DNA from: Prorocentrum cordatum
Lineage: Eukaryota; Sar; Dinophyceae; Prorocentrales; Prorocentraceae
Assembly (NCBI GenBank): GCA_963575745.1
Contig: CAUYUJ010018048.1
Coordinates: forward strand, 27,501-91,500
DNA: 64,000 nt
Direction of reading: 5' to 3'
A model generated the notes under the pieces. It worked only from the letters and a program-made list of their open reading frames with translations, was not told the DNA's origin and did no database searches. The translations under genes and the position numbers were made by a program. This document shows positions 51,920-63,815 of the stretch, piece by piece. The stretch's first letter is position 1; the number at the start of each line of letters is the position of its first letter.

Positions 51920-52980
51920 TAATGATACATATTTTTGTACTCACGCGGAGTTGTTGCATTGGGTGGGGGGCGGGGAGAGGGGTGAGGATTCCGTGGGAAA
52001 TTGCTTCGGCTGCCACATGGCACAAGGACACCCCCCGCGCCACCACCACCGCCGACCCACCCCAGACTCCGCAACGGCATGGCTTTTGGGGCAGACCTGA
52101 CGCGATTGTGAAGAAGTGGAGAGGTGCAGGCAGCTTTCGCGGCTCTGCACTTTTTGCTGGATGGATGCATGGAGCCTGGATGGAGCCTCCCATCCCTGCG
52201 TATTGGGAGCCCTGAGGGCCTCCAGCTGGCATTGGCGGCCCTTGCAGGCCACGGCAGCAGCTCCTGCGGCTGAGGTTGCAGGTGTTGACCCATGCCAGTT
52301 CCAGCTGATGGGCAGGCCTCCTGAGGACCTTGGTGGGGCCCCAGAGGCGTATTCTTGCCCATGGGCTTCCCTCCTCAATAATCTTACTCTCGCCTATCCG
52401 GATGAGGGCAGATGCAGCCGCAGCCCGAGGGCCCATCGCAGTCTTCCTCGCTCAGACGCCAACCGATCATGTCTCGCCTGCGACAGGAAGACTTACCCGT
52501 CAGATCTGTGCCGCTGTCTTGCTGAGGCCATGCGTCAGGGCCTGATCCGACCTTTCTCCGGCTCCTCTTCGGAATGTTCCACGTTCTTCTCTTTCCCCAG
52601 AGCATCTTTTACCTCTTTGGTAACTCTCTGCTGGCATTGGGGTCAGACTTTGCTTCCTCTCTCGTTCCTCATACTCGCATAAGGAGCCACGTCGACCTGG
52701 AATTGGATTGCTTTCGCAAAGTGCTACATTCCCCTTCTCCTTCGAAGGATTCCCCCAGAACGCGCGATCGGGAGCTTGCTGCAGGAATGAAGGCCCCTCA
52801 TTGCATGGGCAACTTGGGGGTTCATCCTGCTCCCTCTTCTCCGCCCCCTCCTCTGCCAGATCTCGGATTCGAACAGCTTCGCCGCGTTCCAAATAGCAGA
52901 GCGAGAGATTGAGAGAGAGAGAGAGAGAGAGCCAGGCAACTCCAAACAGTCTGGGTCTCTCCCCCCTCATACTCTAGGGT
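51920..52980. other. Low-repeat stretch, no gene assigned
   Basis: A 188-codon + frame from 52116 is open but lacks codon bias and any recognisable motif. (GA)n at 52908-52932. Confidence 0.3.
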
Positions 52981-52981
52981 C

Positions 52982-53131
52982 AATTCGGGCATGTCCCTCT
53001 ACAGGGGGAATCTTCAAAGTTAGTCAAAAAGTAGTTTTGGGACGATTTTTCTGTTTTGGCTAGTTAGGTTTATTTTTGAACGACTTTAATGTTTCCTCCA
53101 AAATCCGCCTGTAGGAGGACATGCCCCACCG
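52982..53131. mobile_element. TIR-D element, copy 3
   Basis: ATTCGGGCATGTCCCTCTAC and inverted GTAGGAGGACATGCCCCAC; AT-rich interior with AAAGTAGTTTTGGGACG. Confidence 0.75.
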
Positions 53132-53825
53132 AACTCTGAGGCACAGCACATCCTTTTCGCGTATCAGTTCGCGTTCCTCGGCCGCTTCGGTCCACCGCCC
53201 CTTGTCCGTCAGAGCTGATCTGGCAGCGCCCCGTGCCAGGCGGCCGCGCCCGTCATGGCGTGAGGTTGAGATCTTCGCTGCAGGGGGGCAGCGCCTCCCC
53301 CACGACCGCCACCTTTTCCACCGCCTCCCCTCTCCGGGCAACTCTGGCCCACGGCCCCCCGCCTCCCCTCCAGGTCGATTTGCAATGCAGCCTCTCTTGG
53401 GTCCGTGGCCGCACTTTCGGCTTGGTCGAAGTGCGCGGGCATGGGCCCCCTGATGTCCCCTCAAGTGTCCTCAGCCTGGACCCGCAAGGAACCACACTCA
53501 CTGCCCAGGGCCAGGGCCACGATGCCTGGCCGACAAAGAATCGCCCAATTCCGCCTCCACTGCAGAAACCGTTGCAGGCGCGCATCTCACCTTCGCAGCC
53601 AGCGACGAGCCGGCTGCACTCCGCAGGAAGAAAATTGGCAGATCCAGATCCGCAGCCGAGCAGACTCTTCAAGAGACCGTTTCTTTATTGCTTGGGGCAT
53701 GACGGGCGTCATGGCCCTCGCTCCCTCCCCCCTACGACGTAACTCTGCCCCCCCAGTGTGCTTCGGGCACTGCCGCCGTGCGCATTGGGATCCGCGTAGG
53801 AATCCGCATAGGAGTCTGGTCCGCA
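53131..53825. other. Intergenic, no gene
   Basis: Open frames on both strands without codon bias. Confidence 0.3.

Positions 53826-53890
<65 letters not shown>
53826..53890. repeat. (CGT)n microsatellite
   Basis: Pure CGT, followed by CGCTCGTCGCTC as at 55240. Confidence 0.97.
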
Positions 53891-53891
<1 letters not shown>

Positions 53892-54079
53892 CGTGGCTTG
53901 TCGCTCGTCGCTCATAGTCGTCGTGCGCGCGGACGCGGCTGAAGCCTGTTTTTTATTCTGGGCCGATGACGGCAATCATCTTGGGGGGGTGGATGGGGGT
54001 CGATGACGTCACGTTTCGCGCCTGCGGCGTATGGGAATGCTTAGGAATGACGGAGGTCGGGTAGCGCCAGCATGTAGGT

Positions 54080-54380
54080 TGCGTTTTGCACCACAACGCC
54101 TGTGTACACCACAGTGCACGCGTGCACCACAGCGCTTGTGTACACCACACCGCTTATGTGCACCACACCAGCCGCGTGCAACACAGCGTCAGTTTTGTGC
54201 CACCGTGCCTGCGGGTACAACAGCTCTTATGCACACCACAGCACTTGCGTACACCACATCAGCCGTGCGCAACACAGCACCAGTGTACACCACAATGGCT
54301 GCGTGCATTGCAGTGCCTGTGTGCACCACGGCGCCTGTGTGCACCACAGCAACCGTGTGCAACACAACACCACTGTTGCA
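54080..54380. repeat. CACCACAGCGCCTGTGTA minisatellite (arm 1)
   Basis: Diverged 18-24-bp units. Reverse complement of the array at 54850-55150. Confidence 0.85.
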
Positions 54381-54654
54381 TATAGAATGTTAGAACACAT
54401 CCTTATGACAAAATCGAGCGCTTGTGGATTCCACAGAAAACAATAGGCAATAATCCTTATGGACAACGGAGCGCCGCTGGAATCTACGAGTCCTCCCGAG
54501 TCCGCCCGCATCACCCTAACTCCTCCCATCTGCGTCCGGGAGGCTCCAGGTATATTGGCCGTCCGATAACTAAGTGGACCGATTCAATGGCCATTATGCG
54601 GTGCGCGCTGAAATCCGCACGTGCGCTGCAGCGCCCACCCGCACGACAGGGGGT

Positions 54655-54765
54655 AAGGAGGAGGGGGAGGAGGAGGAGGAGAAAGAGGAGGTAGAGGAGG
54701 AGAAGGAGGAGGAGTAGTAGTAGGAGAAGGAGGAGGTGGTGGAGGTAGAGGAGGAGGGAAGAACG
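54655..54765. repeat. (GGA)n microsatellite, interrupted
   Basis: GGA with GTA and GAA breaks. Confidence 0.95.
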
Positions 54766-54849
54766 TCACATTCGATTATCTGCGCTTTCCTGGCGTGGTG
54801 GCGTCTAGCTGTCCGCAGCAGATCCTCACGTACATGCTCCTTCTACGTG

Positions 54850-55150
54850 TCCTATGCACGCAGGCATTGTGGTGTACACCAGCGCTGCGTTGCACGCGGA
54901 TGCTGTGATGTAGACACGCGCTGTGGCGTGCACAGGCGCTGCGGTGCACGCAAGCACTGTGGTGTACACAGGCGCTGTGTTGCACATGATAGCTGCGGTG
55001 TGCACATGCACACCGCCGCTGTAGTGTACGCAAGCACTGTGGTGTACACAGGCGCTGCGTTGCACACGGTTGTTGCGGTGTACGCAGGCGCTGTGGTATA
55101 CACGCGCGCGCTGTGTTGCACGCGAGCGTTGTGGCGTAATTGCACAGGCG
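54850..55150. repeat. GTGTACACAGGCGCTGTG minisatellite (arm 2)
   Basis: Same unit family as 54080-54380, inverted. Confidence 0.85.
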
Positions 55151-55184
55151 GAGTGGGGCAGATCGCCACCTACATGCTGCTCGC

Positions 55185-55194
55185 GTCGCCGTCG

Positions 55195-55232
<38 letters not shown>

Positions 55233-55240
55233 TCTCGTCG
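55185..55240. repeat. (CGT)n microsatellite
   Basis: Followed by TCGTCGCTCGTCGCTCGTCG and GGGGCGTTACGTCA, paralleling 53826-54020. Confidence 0.95.
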
Positions 55241-57660
55241 CTCGTCGCTCGTCGCGTCGCGCGCGCGGGCGCGGCTGCGGTGCCGGAGCCACACGGCGGG
55301 GGGGGCGTTACGTCATACCCCCCCTTCGCCCCCCCTCCCCCCCCTATGACGCCCGTCATCGCCGAACATAAAGAAACGCTCTCCAAATGTTCAGGCCGCC
55401 TAGACCCTCCCACGCCAGACCTGCGCCAGCGGCGGCTATCCTAGACTGCCGACGTTCTCTTATGAAGAGTTGATCTGGCCCCGCCACTGCCCCTCAGCCT
55501 CCAAAGAAGAAGAAGGTGCGGGGCTGCGCCGTTTTTGTGTCGGACACCTCTCGCGTCCCGTCCCCCCCGCCCGAGAGAAAGTGGGACCCATCTTCTGGCG
55601 CCTCGGACAGCAGTCCCGAGTCTGCGCAGCCTCTCCCTCAGAAGGCTGCGAAGTTTCAATCGGCGTTCTTATTTTATGGTGGGCGCCCAACAGGGGAGTA
55701 AGGTGGCTCGCACTTCGCGACCCCCCCCCGCACGAGTGTGTATCTCCTATGTCACTGAGCCTGAAGGTTCGGCGAACATTCTTTTTTCCTAGCATTCCAA
55801 GGCCGTTCTCAGCCGATCTCCCCGTCCTTGTCCAGATCAAATGCGTCTATGTGGTGTATGGTTGTGTGTGTGTGTCGGGGGGGTCCTCTTCTCTCCCGAT
55901 CAACTGCAATCTGCGGGCTCAGCGTTGAAGACATGATTGCGCAATCCCCACTGCCTCTCCTTGGACAGAAGGGATCATCCATGGCGTCCGTTTCCGTTTT
56001 TTTTCCGCGCTTCCTGTTGGAGACTCCCGGCGTGTTTCGGAGGTGCATGGTTGGAAGTCTGTGCGCTCCGCCCGCTCCTGCTCCAAGTGGTTCCCCACCA
56101 CGTACAGGCGGCCCGGATTCGCAGGTCGACCCTGCCAGATCAAGGGTACCCTCGTGTCCTGTGTCTCGCGACCCATGCCTCCTGCATCTTTGTGGCAGCG
56201 TGGCCTCCGGAAGGGTCTGGTGTCCTCTCGCGTGTCCTCTCCAATCAAATCCGACTGTATGCAGACTCCTGGAAGCGTCACGACGGCGATTGCAGGCAGC
56301 AAGTCTGGACGCCAATCTCGTGTGGCCCAGGCAGGGAAGACTGCCGTCCTGGGCGGGTGCGCCAGACCTCCCCGAGGCCGCAGAGGCTCGTGCCCCAGCC
56401 GCCCCCGGTGAGCATGTTAAGAACAGCGAGGCCCCCGCTCAAAGAGGGGCAAGGACAGCTCGGCCTGATAGATTCCTGCCCATCGCCTTCCTCCGTGTTC
56501 GCACAGTCGCCTCGCACTTCTTCCGCAGCATCTCCACGTCTTGCACGTTTGGCCCTTGCGCATTGTTCCTCTACGCAGTGCGCGCCTCTGGAACAATATA
56601 TATATATATATGTGTGTATGCATATACATACATATATATAAACCCTCTTCCCTTCCTGTTTTCACATGTTCCCCCCCTTCTCTCGCCCTGGCTGCCGAGC
56701 AGTGAAGGAGGCGTTCTTTCACATGGCACCATCGACGCAACCGTGCGGAGGGCGAGCTGCCAGACACTAGCGGCAAGCTTTAGACAAGCCTTACCATGGA
56801 GGTTGCTGGGCCCATGCTTTCCTCCCGACTCTCTTCTCGAATACTATCCAACAGCTAGTGCTGTCTAGTGTTGAGGCATGGTTGGCCATGGCCCTTGTTA
56901 CTATCCTTTTTTCTTTTGCTTCGTATCATTCGTATTATTTGCATTCGTATTACGCTTGTTTGTATTATTATGTCTCGTCTTCAAGTCAAGTGCTTACTCA
57001 ATTCGGGGAAATTCGCTTCTCCTTGCTTTGGAACGCAGATCCCACTTGATACGCCTCACTAGCCTGCAGGTATACAAAGGGCTCTCTTCATCCCTGGGGA
57101 CTTCAGTCCTCACTTTGTGGGCTGCGATCGTAGGCCTACGGGCCATTTCGGTTCTCTCGCTCTCTCCTGACATAGAACTTGTTGTTTCATCTGGAGACGT
57201 TACGTTTGTCTCGCCTCCTGCCCTCTAGTGTGAAGACGCTGGAGGTATCCCGATGGGCTGCCCTGTTTGGAATGTTTCGGGATGAAATGTCCAGCTCCCT
57301 TCGCGAAATTCCCCTCTCCTCCCAGTCCTGGGCATGTCGCGTCCGCGCAGTTTCCAAGCAAGGGGGATAGAGCTCGGCCTATGGCAGTTCTCTTGACTTG
57401 AAGGTTTTTAGTGCTTACCCCGAGCTCCTGGCTTGTTAAGGGATCCTTGTTCCAGTCACAGAGTGCATCCTTTCCCCCCTCCGAATTATCCGTAAGGGCT
57501 TCGCCCCCTGCCGCCGGCCCCCTCTCTCGGAGAATGGGCCATGGAAGAGCTAAGTCATGAGGCCTTGGCGCTGTCGTGAAGCAGTATCGAAACTTCATGC
57601 GAAGCCGATTCGCAATCAGCAAAACCAACTGATCACAAGAGGGGTTACCACACCTGGCGA
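55240..57660. other. Low-repeat stretch, no gene assigned
   Basis: Least repetitive part of the window. Open frames occur, for example + 55500-55700 with PPKKKKVRG, but none has the G/C third-position signature of the NOX gene. TA tract at 56602-56640; 56880-57000 is AT-rich. Confidence 0.35.
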
Positions 57661-57761
57661 TTGGTAAGACGTGTATGGTTTACGGGCTTGGTTACCACAC
57701 CTTGCGATTAAAGGGCCGAGGGAGTTCTCGCAGTTTGGGTTACCACGCCTTGCGATGGATG

Positions 57762-58136
57762 TGCGTGAAGGGTGGCACCGAATTTCAGAAATGTGGCACA
57801 TCCCTTGTGTTTTTGGACCCTGACCCCGCGGATCTGCGTGAGGGGTGGCACCGAATTTCAGAAATGTGGCAAATCCCCTGTGTTTTTGGACCCTGACCCC
57901 GCGGATCTGCGTGAGGGGTGGCACCGAATTTCAGAAATGTGGCAAATCCATGTGTTTTTGGACCCTGACCCCGCGGATCTGCGTGAGGGGTGGCACCGAA
58001 TTTCAAAAATGTGGCAAATCCATGTGTTTTTGGACCCTGACCCCGCGGATCTGCGTGAGGGGTGGCACCGAATTTCAGAAATGTGGCAAATCCCCTGTGT
58101 TTTTGGACCCTGACCCCGCGGATCTGCGTGAGGGGT
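57762..58136. repeat. 73-bp tandem repeat, five copies
   Basis: Unit: GTGCGTGAGGGGTGGCACCG, AATTTCAGAAATGTGGCAAA, TCC..TGTGTTTTTGGACCCTGA, CCCCGCGGATCT. Periods 73, 73, 72, 72; very high identity. Partial degenerate starts (GGTTACCAC) at 57642, 57690 and 57750. Confidence 0.95.
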
Positions 58137-58139
58137 GTC

Positions 58140-58910
58140 GATTTCGAGCCCCCCCAGCAATTCAGACAACGCGCCCAGGAGACGCTAAAAATCTTGTTTG
58201 GGCCTCCCCCCCCCTCGCGCGGTCAATCAACTAGTTACAGTAACCAGCAAGAAGCAGAACTGTAACACTGGAAACTACAAGCTACAACTGGTACAGGAAA
58301 CTGCGAACCCGCGCCTACAGCCTGGTGGCCCCACAAGGGGGCCGGCGGATTTCCACCTTTCTCGCTGTCACTTCAGATCTGGGCGACTGCGCCGTGATGA
58401 AAGGTCGCCCACTTTTTGACACGCTGGCGCTGCGCGGGTCGGAGCTGCCCCGTTCGGCGCGCGGAGCCTGGTACAATGTTGCGGGAGTGGAGCTGTGCCA
58501 ACGGGGGGCTGGCAACCTCGGCCTTGCACCCAAGAAGAAGCGCTGCGCGGCCTCCGCAAATGTCTGAGCGCGCCCAAGCCCTGGCCGACGAACTGCACCA
58601 ACAGCTCGAAAACATCCATTGTAGTCCTCAGAGTCCTGGTCAGTGAAGCTCTTTTCCTGCACAGCTCTCTTTTTGTCGGGCGGACGCCCGCGGGCGGATT
58701 GGCCCACTATGACGCGTGCCGTTGGCGCAGGCTCGCTGCAGTCCACGAGAAATCCCTCCCCCTCTTCCTCCCTGCAGTTCGCCTGGTGCCTCACTGAGTG
58801 CCAGGACAGAGTTGGTATTTCAGTCATCTTCTGCAAGTTGCGTGCAGGCTTCTGCTGACAGGCTCTCTGCTTCATCAGCGCCGAAATCCAACAACATCCA
58901 GCTTGCCTGG
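58140..58910. other. Unassigned stretch with open frames on both strands
   Basis: A + frame 58325-58567 (DCAVMKGRPLFDTLALRG) and a - frame over the same bases are both open. Codon bias does not decide; no family recognised. Confidence 0.25.
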
Positions 58911-58914
58911 TTCC

Positions 58915-59055
58915 CCCCCTCCTCCTCCTCCTCCCCCGCCTAGTCCTCCTCCTCCTCCTCCTCCTCCTCCTCCTCCTCCTCCTCCTCTTCCTCCTCCTCC
59001 TCCTCCTCCTCCTCCTCCTCCTCCTCCTCCTCCCCACCCTCCTCCTCCCCTCCAA
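58915..59055. repeat. (CTC)n microsatellite
   Basis: About 140 bp. Confidence 0.97.
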
Positions 59056-59264
59056 AGACCCTGGGCGCCCCCTTGCCCCCCAGAGGCTGGCGCCGCGGCC
59101 GCGCGACCCAGGCGCTTCGCTGCCGCCGCCTCGCTGCGCGGCGGCGCCGCGCTGCCCGGAGCTGGCGGGGGCCCCAGCGCCCGCGCGGGGGTCGTCGTTG
59201 CCATTAGCGCCGCCGCCGCCGCCGGCTTGGGCCTCGTCGGCCTTGGCCTTGACGGCGTCGGCGG

Positions 59265-59575
<311 letters not shown>

Positions 59576-59583
59576 GAGGAGGA

Positions 59584-59614
<31 letters not shown>

Positions 59615-59715
59615 GAGGAGGAGGAGGAGGAGGAGGAGGAGGAGGAGGAGGAGGCAGGAGGAGGTGGAGGAGGAGGAGGAGGAGGAGGAGGAGGAGGAGG
59701 AGGAGGGAGGGGTAG
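59576..59715. repeat. (GGA)n microsatellite
   Basis: About 140 bp, directly abutting the GGCGTC block. Confidence 0.97.
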
Positions 59716-60154
59716 CTTGGCAGGGAGGTGCCCTTCCGTTGAGGATTGCATGCTGGGCCGCTTGCGCGTCTTCGGGTGTCGTTGTTCAGCAGAGGGCTGC
59801 GCTGCAGGACCCAAGCGGTTGCGGCGGCTCCGCAACATCCGCCCGGAGATAACAGGGCATGTTACGCCAGCGAGGGGGGCGTGGGGCGGGGACGGCAGAA
59901 GGCCCGCGTGTCCGAGCCCTGGCCCGGAGGGAGGAACCGCACGTTGCCCCTTCGGGGCGAGCGCACGGGGGGCTGGGGGGGGGGGAAGGCGTGAGGCAGT
60001 GGCTCGTGGCGGCGACCTCTCCGGCAGGGACTTCCGCCCACACCTCGCAGCCGCCCCGCGCCGACGCAGCACGCAGCTGTGGGCCCTGGGAGGAGAGGAG
60101 GGGGGGGACTTCAGAGAAGGAGAATGTACCGACCACAGTGCTCGTCCTGGAGAG
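59715..60154. other. Intergenic, no gene
   Basis: G-rich, open frames without consistent bias. Confidence 0.3.
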
Positions 60155-60242
60155 TTCTCGCCGCCACGGCTGGATTCTCCTCGAAATCCGAGTCAGAATG
60201 CACCTTGGGAGAGGTCCAGGGAGCAGCGGTATCGGTACCTTG
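60155..60242. repeat. Dispersed repeat R8, copy 3
   Basis: CTCGAAATCCGAGTCAGAATG, GGGAGAGGTCCAGGGAGCAG, CGGTATCGGTACC. Confidence 0.6.
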
Positions 60243-60784
60243 TTCTCCCCCCAGGTCCACGCCTGGAGATTCGAGCTGGGTCTGCGTCTCCTGGTGGCCC
60301 TGCCGGGAAGCGCGGCCGTCTCGGCACAGCCCGCCTCTCGCAGCCGCGAGCACGGGGGGGCGCTTTCTCGAGCGGCGGCCTCCCTGCCGCCTGCTTGCCA
60401 GCAGGCTTGCCCGAGGGCCCTGGTCTTCGGGCAGCGGGCGCGTGGAAGGCGGGGTGGTGCTCCCGCAGCATGGGGCAGCTCTGTGGGAGCCGCTGCGCTG
60501 CCCGGTCGAGGCACCATGCTGCTGCGGATCCTCCGCCTAGGCGGGGGCTGTCCGTCCGCGCTTCGGTCGGTTCGGCCTCGTCGCAGCCGATGGAGATCGG
60601 TCGGTCCGGTTCGGACGGTTGCTCTGCCGTTGCTGCGCCGCTGCGCCCCTGCAAAGGCTGTTTGCGGCCGGCCTGCTTCGGTTTCGCTGCGTGCGCGGTG
60701 GGTCTGAGGTTGTGCTGTCGCTGCGGGCGGCCCTGCCGGCCGCCCACCACACGAAGCTACTGTTACCCTTCCCTCGTTTTGTTT

Positions 60785-60893
60785 TTTGGGGTCTCCTGGG
60801 AGGCTCTCGTCGCGCCGTCTGGATCCGCTTCGAGATCCCGGTCAGGACGCGCTCCTCGGGAGAGGTGCGGGGAGCAGCGGTCTCAGTACCTTC
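60785..60893. repeat. Dispersed repeat R8, copy 4
   Basis: GTCTCCTGGGAGGCTCTCGTC, GTCAGGACGCGCTCC, GGGGAGCAGCGGTCTCAGTA. 60242-60785 unassigned. Confidence 0.65.
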
Positions 60894-61094
60894 TGGCTCC
60901 CCCCAGACTCTCCTCTGCCAAGCCCGACTCCGCTGGCCCGCCCAGCCCTACCCCCAACATGCTCCCGCGAGGGCAGCAGGAGAAAGACGAGGAGGGATGG
61001 AGACAGGAGACAAGAGCATCGCGCAACCGTTCTGGTAGCGGACAGCTGGCAGCAGGCGGGACTTCGGGTTGTCCCGGTAGGCCTCACAAGAAGC

Positions 61095-61435
61095 CGAACC
61101 GGGAGATTACTTCCGCGATCGCGAACCTGCAGGAGCCTGGGCGGGGTGGAGCTATCGGCCCCTCGGCAATGAATGGGCAACCGAGGGTCGATGCATCCCC
61201 CCTGGCGTTGCCTCCGGATGTAGCGGGCTTTAGAGACCCTGGATCCGAAGAGGTTGACATCCCCTGGGAGGCCAGAGTCCAGTGGCGGCGACGACCCCCA
61301 GAGTCGAAAACGACGCAAGGGGAGCGGTCCTTGCGCCGCGGAAGAGGTGCCACCCCCTTCGGCCATCGAAGGCGAGGCACGCCCCCCACCCGGGGGCGTG
61401 CCTCGCTTTCGATGGCCGAAGGGGAACTCCACGGG
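61095..61435. repeat. ~340-bp inverted duplication, arm 1
   Basis: Reverse complement of 63478-63815 from CCTGCAGGAGCCTGGGCGGG through GAAGAGGTTGACATCCCCTG to CCATCGAAGGCGAGGCACGC; only scattered differences. A small GGCGTGCCTCGC hairpin lies at its right end. Confidence 0.88.
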
Positions 61436-61640
61436 CTTGGCGACGGCCACGAAGCGCGCGCGGCCACGAAGATGAGGAAGGGATGGAGGACCGAGTCTCC
61501 GGGAGAGGAGGGGGGAGGAGACGTGGGGCAGGGGCCCTGCCCAGCTTGGCCCATCCCGGCCAAGCGCAGGGCAGGTGGGAGGGAAGGAGTGCCGGCGGCA
61601 CGGTGGGAGCCAGGAGGCGGGGGGGGAGAAGGAGGCAGAG

Positions 61641-61760
61641 TTCAGTCGGGCATGCCCCTCTACATGGGGAGTAGTCAAGAATGAGAAGAATCAGTCTGGT
61701 GGCGATGTCTCGCGTTTTTTGGTGACTAGCATGTAAATTGTTGGAGCACAGGCCCGACCT
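61641..61760. mobile_element. TIR-D element, copy 4
   Basis: TTCAGTCGGGCATGCCCCTC and inverted GCACAGGCCCGACCT. A partial relative ends at 62068 (ACACGCCCGACCC). 61435-61641 unassigned. Confidence 0.65.
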
Positions 61761-61784
61761 ACAAGAAGAGGGGTGGGCAGGCCT

Positions 61785-61895
61785 TCCACCTGCTCCGGCC
61801 TGAGCAGGTCCTTGAGCTGCTCCGACCCGCGCAGAGGTCCCTGAGCTGCTCCGACGTGGGCCGGCCGTGGAGCTGCTCCGCGGAGCCTGGCGGGC
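61785..61895. repeat. GAGCTGCTCCGAC tandem units
   Basis: Three to four diverged ~33-bp units. Confidence 0.65.
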
Positions 61896-62221
61896 TCCCA
61901 GCTCTGAAAAAACAACAGGCGGCCCCAAAGCTGGCAATCTAGAAACACAATCAAAAATAGCCTGGGGGCGATTTCTTAAAGTATTTTTTCAATATGTTGG
62001 TTCATGGTTTGGGTATTTCTAAACTTTGTCGTCCAAGATGCCTGTGTGTGGGGGACACGCCCGACCCAACATCTAGGAGGGGAGAGAAGGGCACAGAGCA
62101 CGCACAGCGCGGGCTCGCTGCAGTCTCTGCCCCGGCCTCTGCCCCTTGCCCGGCCTGCTCCAAGGCCAGGGGCGTGCTCCGAGACTGTCCGCCCGCCGCC
62201 CTCGCCCGGAGCCGCTCCCAG

Positions 62222-62515
62222 ACCCCCGACGCCATGGTCTGTTCATGCCGTCGACCCCCCCACAGGCCTCGACCCGGTCCCCCGACGCCATGGTCTGTTC
62301 CTGCCGTCGACCCCCCACAGGCCTCGACCCGGTCCCCCGACGTCATGGTCTGTTCCTGCCGTGGACCCCCCACAGGCCTCGACCCGGTCCCCCGACGCCA
62401 TGGTCTGTTCCTGCCGTCGACCCCCCCCAAAGGCCTCGACCCGGTCCCCCGACGCCATGGTCTGTTCCTGCCGTCGACCCCCCACAGGCCTCGACCCGGT
62501 CCCCCAGACCAGCCC
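62222..62515. repeat. 55-57-bp tandem repeat, five copies
   Basis: GACGCCATGGTCTGTTCCTG, CCGTCGACCCCCCACAGGCC, TCGACCCGGTCCCCC. CATGG at 62233, 62289, 62344, 62399 and 62456. Nearly identical units. Confidence 0.92.
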
Positions 62516-62539
62516 TCGGAAGGCTTGAGGCCTTCTGCT

Positions 62540-62625
62540 GCGCGCAAAGCGAACGTGAAGCCGCAAAGCGAACGTGAAACCGCAAAGCGAACGTGAAGCC
62601 CGAAAGCGAGCGTGAAGCCGCAGGC
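62540..62625. repeat. GCAAAGCGAACGTGAAGCC tandem repeat
   Basis: Four 19-bp units. 62625-62895 unassigned. Confidence 0.85.
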
Positions 62626-62895
62626 CTCCGGCCTCCCGGGAAGCTCTCCCTGGCCAGCGGGGAGCTCCCCAGCAGGCCGGAGGCCTTCTGCGGAGCGCCC
62701 TCCGCAGGGCCCGAGTCCTTGTTTGACTGCTCCGAGGCGCGGTGAGGGCCGCTGGAGGCCGAACGTGGCGAGCAAAAACCTTGCGTCGCGAGTTCTCGGG
62801 GCTCGAAGGGGTCGGGGGGCATCCATCCGCTGCCCTCGTCCCGGGCCGTTCTGCGACGGCCCCCCGGGGGGATCTGGCGAGTGGCCCCTGCTATC

Positions 62896-63008
62896 TATAT
62901 ATATATATATATATATATGTATGAATATATATGTATATATATATATGTATATATATATAGATGAATATATATATATATATATACACTATATATACTATAT
63001 ATATATAG
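62896..63008. repeat. (TA)n microsatellite
   Basis: TATATA with GAATA and GTATA breaks. Confidence 0.97.
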
Positions 63009-63160
63009 GCCGGCAGGAGCGAACGGCGAAAGGCCCCCGGACTCCGAGCTCCTCCAGAGTCTCTCCGGAGGGCTGTGGGGGCTCCTCCTGTGGGGCCGTG
63101 CCTCGCCTTCCATATGGCCGACGGTCGGGGGCGGCCGAGAGGGGGGTGACGACTAGGGGG

Positions 63161-63510
63161 TGGTGGATTGTCATGGCGAGGACCATGATGCTTCCCCGTA
63201 TTCCATGGCGCCTTTTCTTATTGGAGAGGCCTGACGGTCGGTGCCGCCGACCCTGGTCGAAAGGGCTAGGAGTGGGGGGAGGAAGCGGAGAATGAGGAGG
63301 AGGAGGAGGAGGAGGAGGAGGAGGAGAAGGAGGACGAGGAGGAGGAGGAGCAGGAGGAGGAGGAGGAGGAGGAGGAGGAGGAGAAGGAGGAGGAGGAGAA
63401 GGAGGAGGAGCAGGAGGACGTTCCCTGGCCCCCCTGGTCCGCGCACATGCCTTGGGCCATGATTTGCACCCCCCCCTCCTGGACGCCACCCTCTTGGACG
63501 CCCCCGGGGT
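63161..63510. repeat. Dispersed repeat CATGATGC...TCCATGGCGCC, copy 4, split by GGA run
   Basis: Left half TCATGGCGAGGACCATGATG and ATTCCATGGCGCCTTTTCTT; right half GCGCACATGCCTTGGGCCAT and CTCTTGGACGCCCCC. (GGA)n at 63295-63418 sits between the halves. Confidence 0.75.
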
Positions 63511-63815
63511 GGGGGCGTGCCTCGCCTTCGATGGCCGAAGGGGGTGGCGCCTCTTCCTCGGCGCACGGACCGCTCCCCTTGCGTCGTTTTCGACTTTGGG
63601 GGTCGTCGCCGCCACTGGACTCTGGCCTCCCAGGGGATGCCAATCTCTTCGGATCCAGGGTCTCTAAAACCCGCTATATCCGGAGGCAACGCCAAGGGGG
63701 GATGCATCGACCCTCAGTTGCCCATTCATTGCCGAGGGGCCGATAGCTCCACCCCGCCCAGGCTCCTGCAGATTCGCTATAGGGGGCCTATTGCCGATCT
63801 GTTGGCGATGAGTCG
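63478..63815. repeat. ~340-bp inverted duplication, arm 2
   Basis: Pairs with 61095-61435. 63815-64000 holds nothing recognised. Confidence 0.88.

Noticed and set aside
52116-52682. 188-codon + frame with Cys-rich stretch
   Set aside because: No G/C third-position bias, no homology I recognise, no splice context.
57762-58136. Possible CRISPR array (regular repeats)
   Set aside because: Units are directly adjacent with no variable spacers, and the context is eukaryotic.
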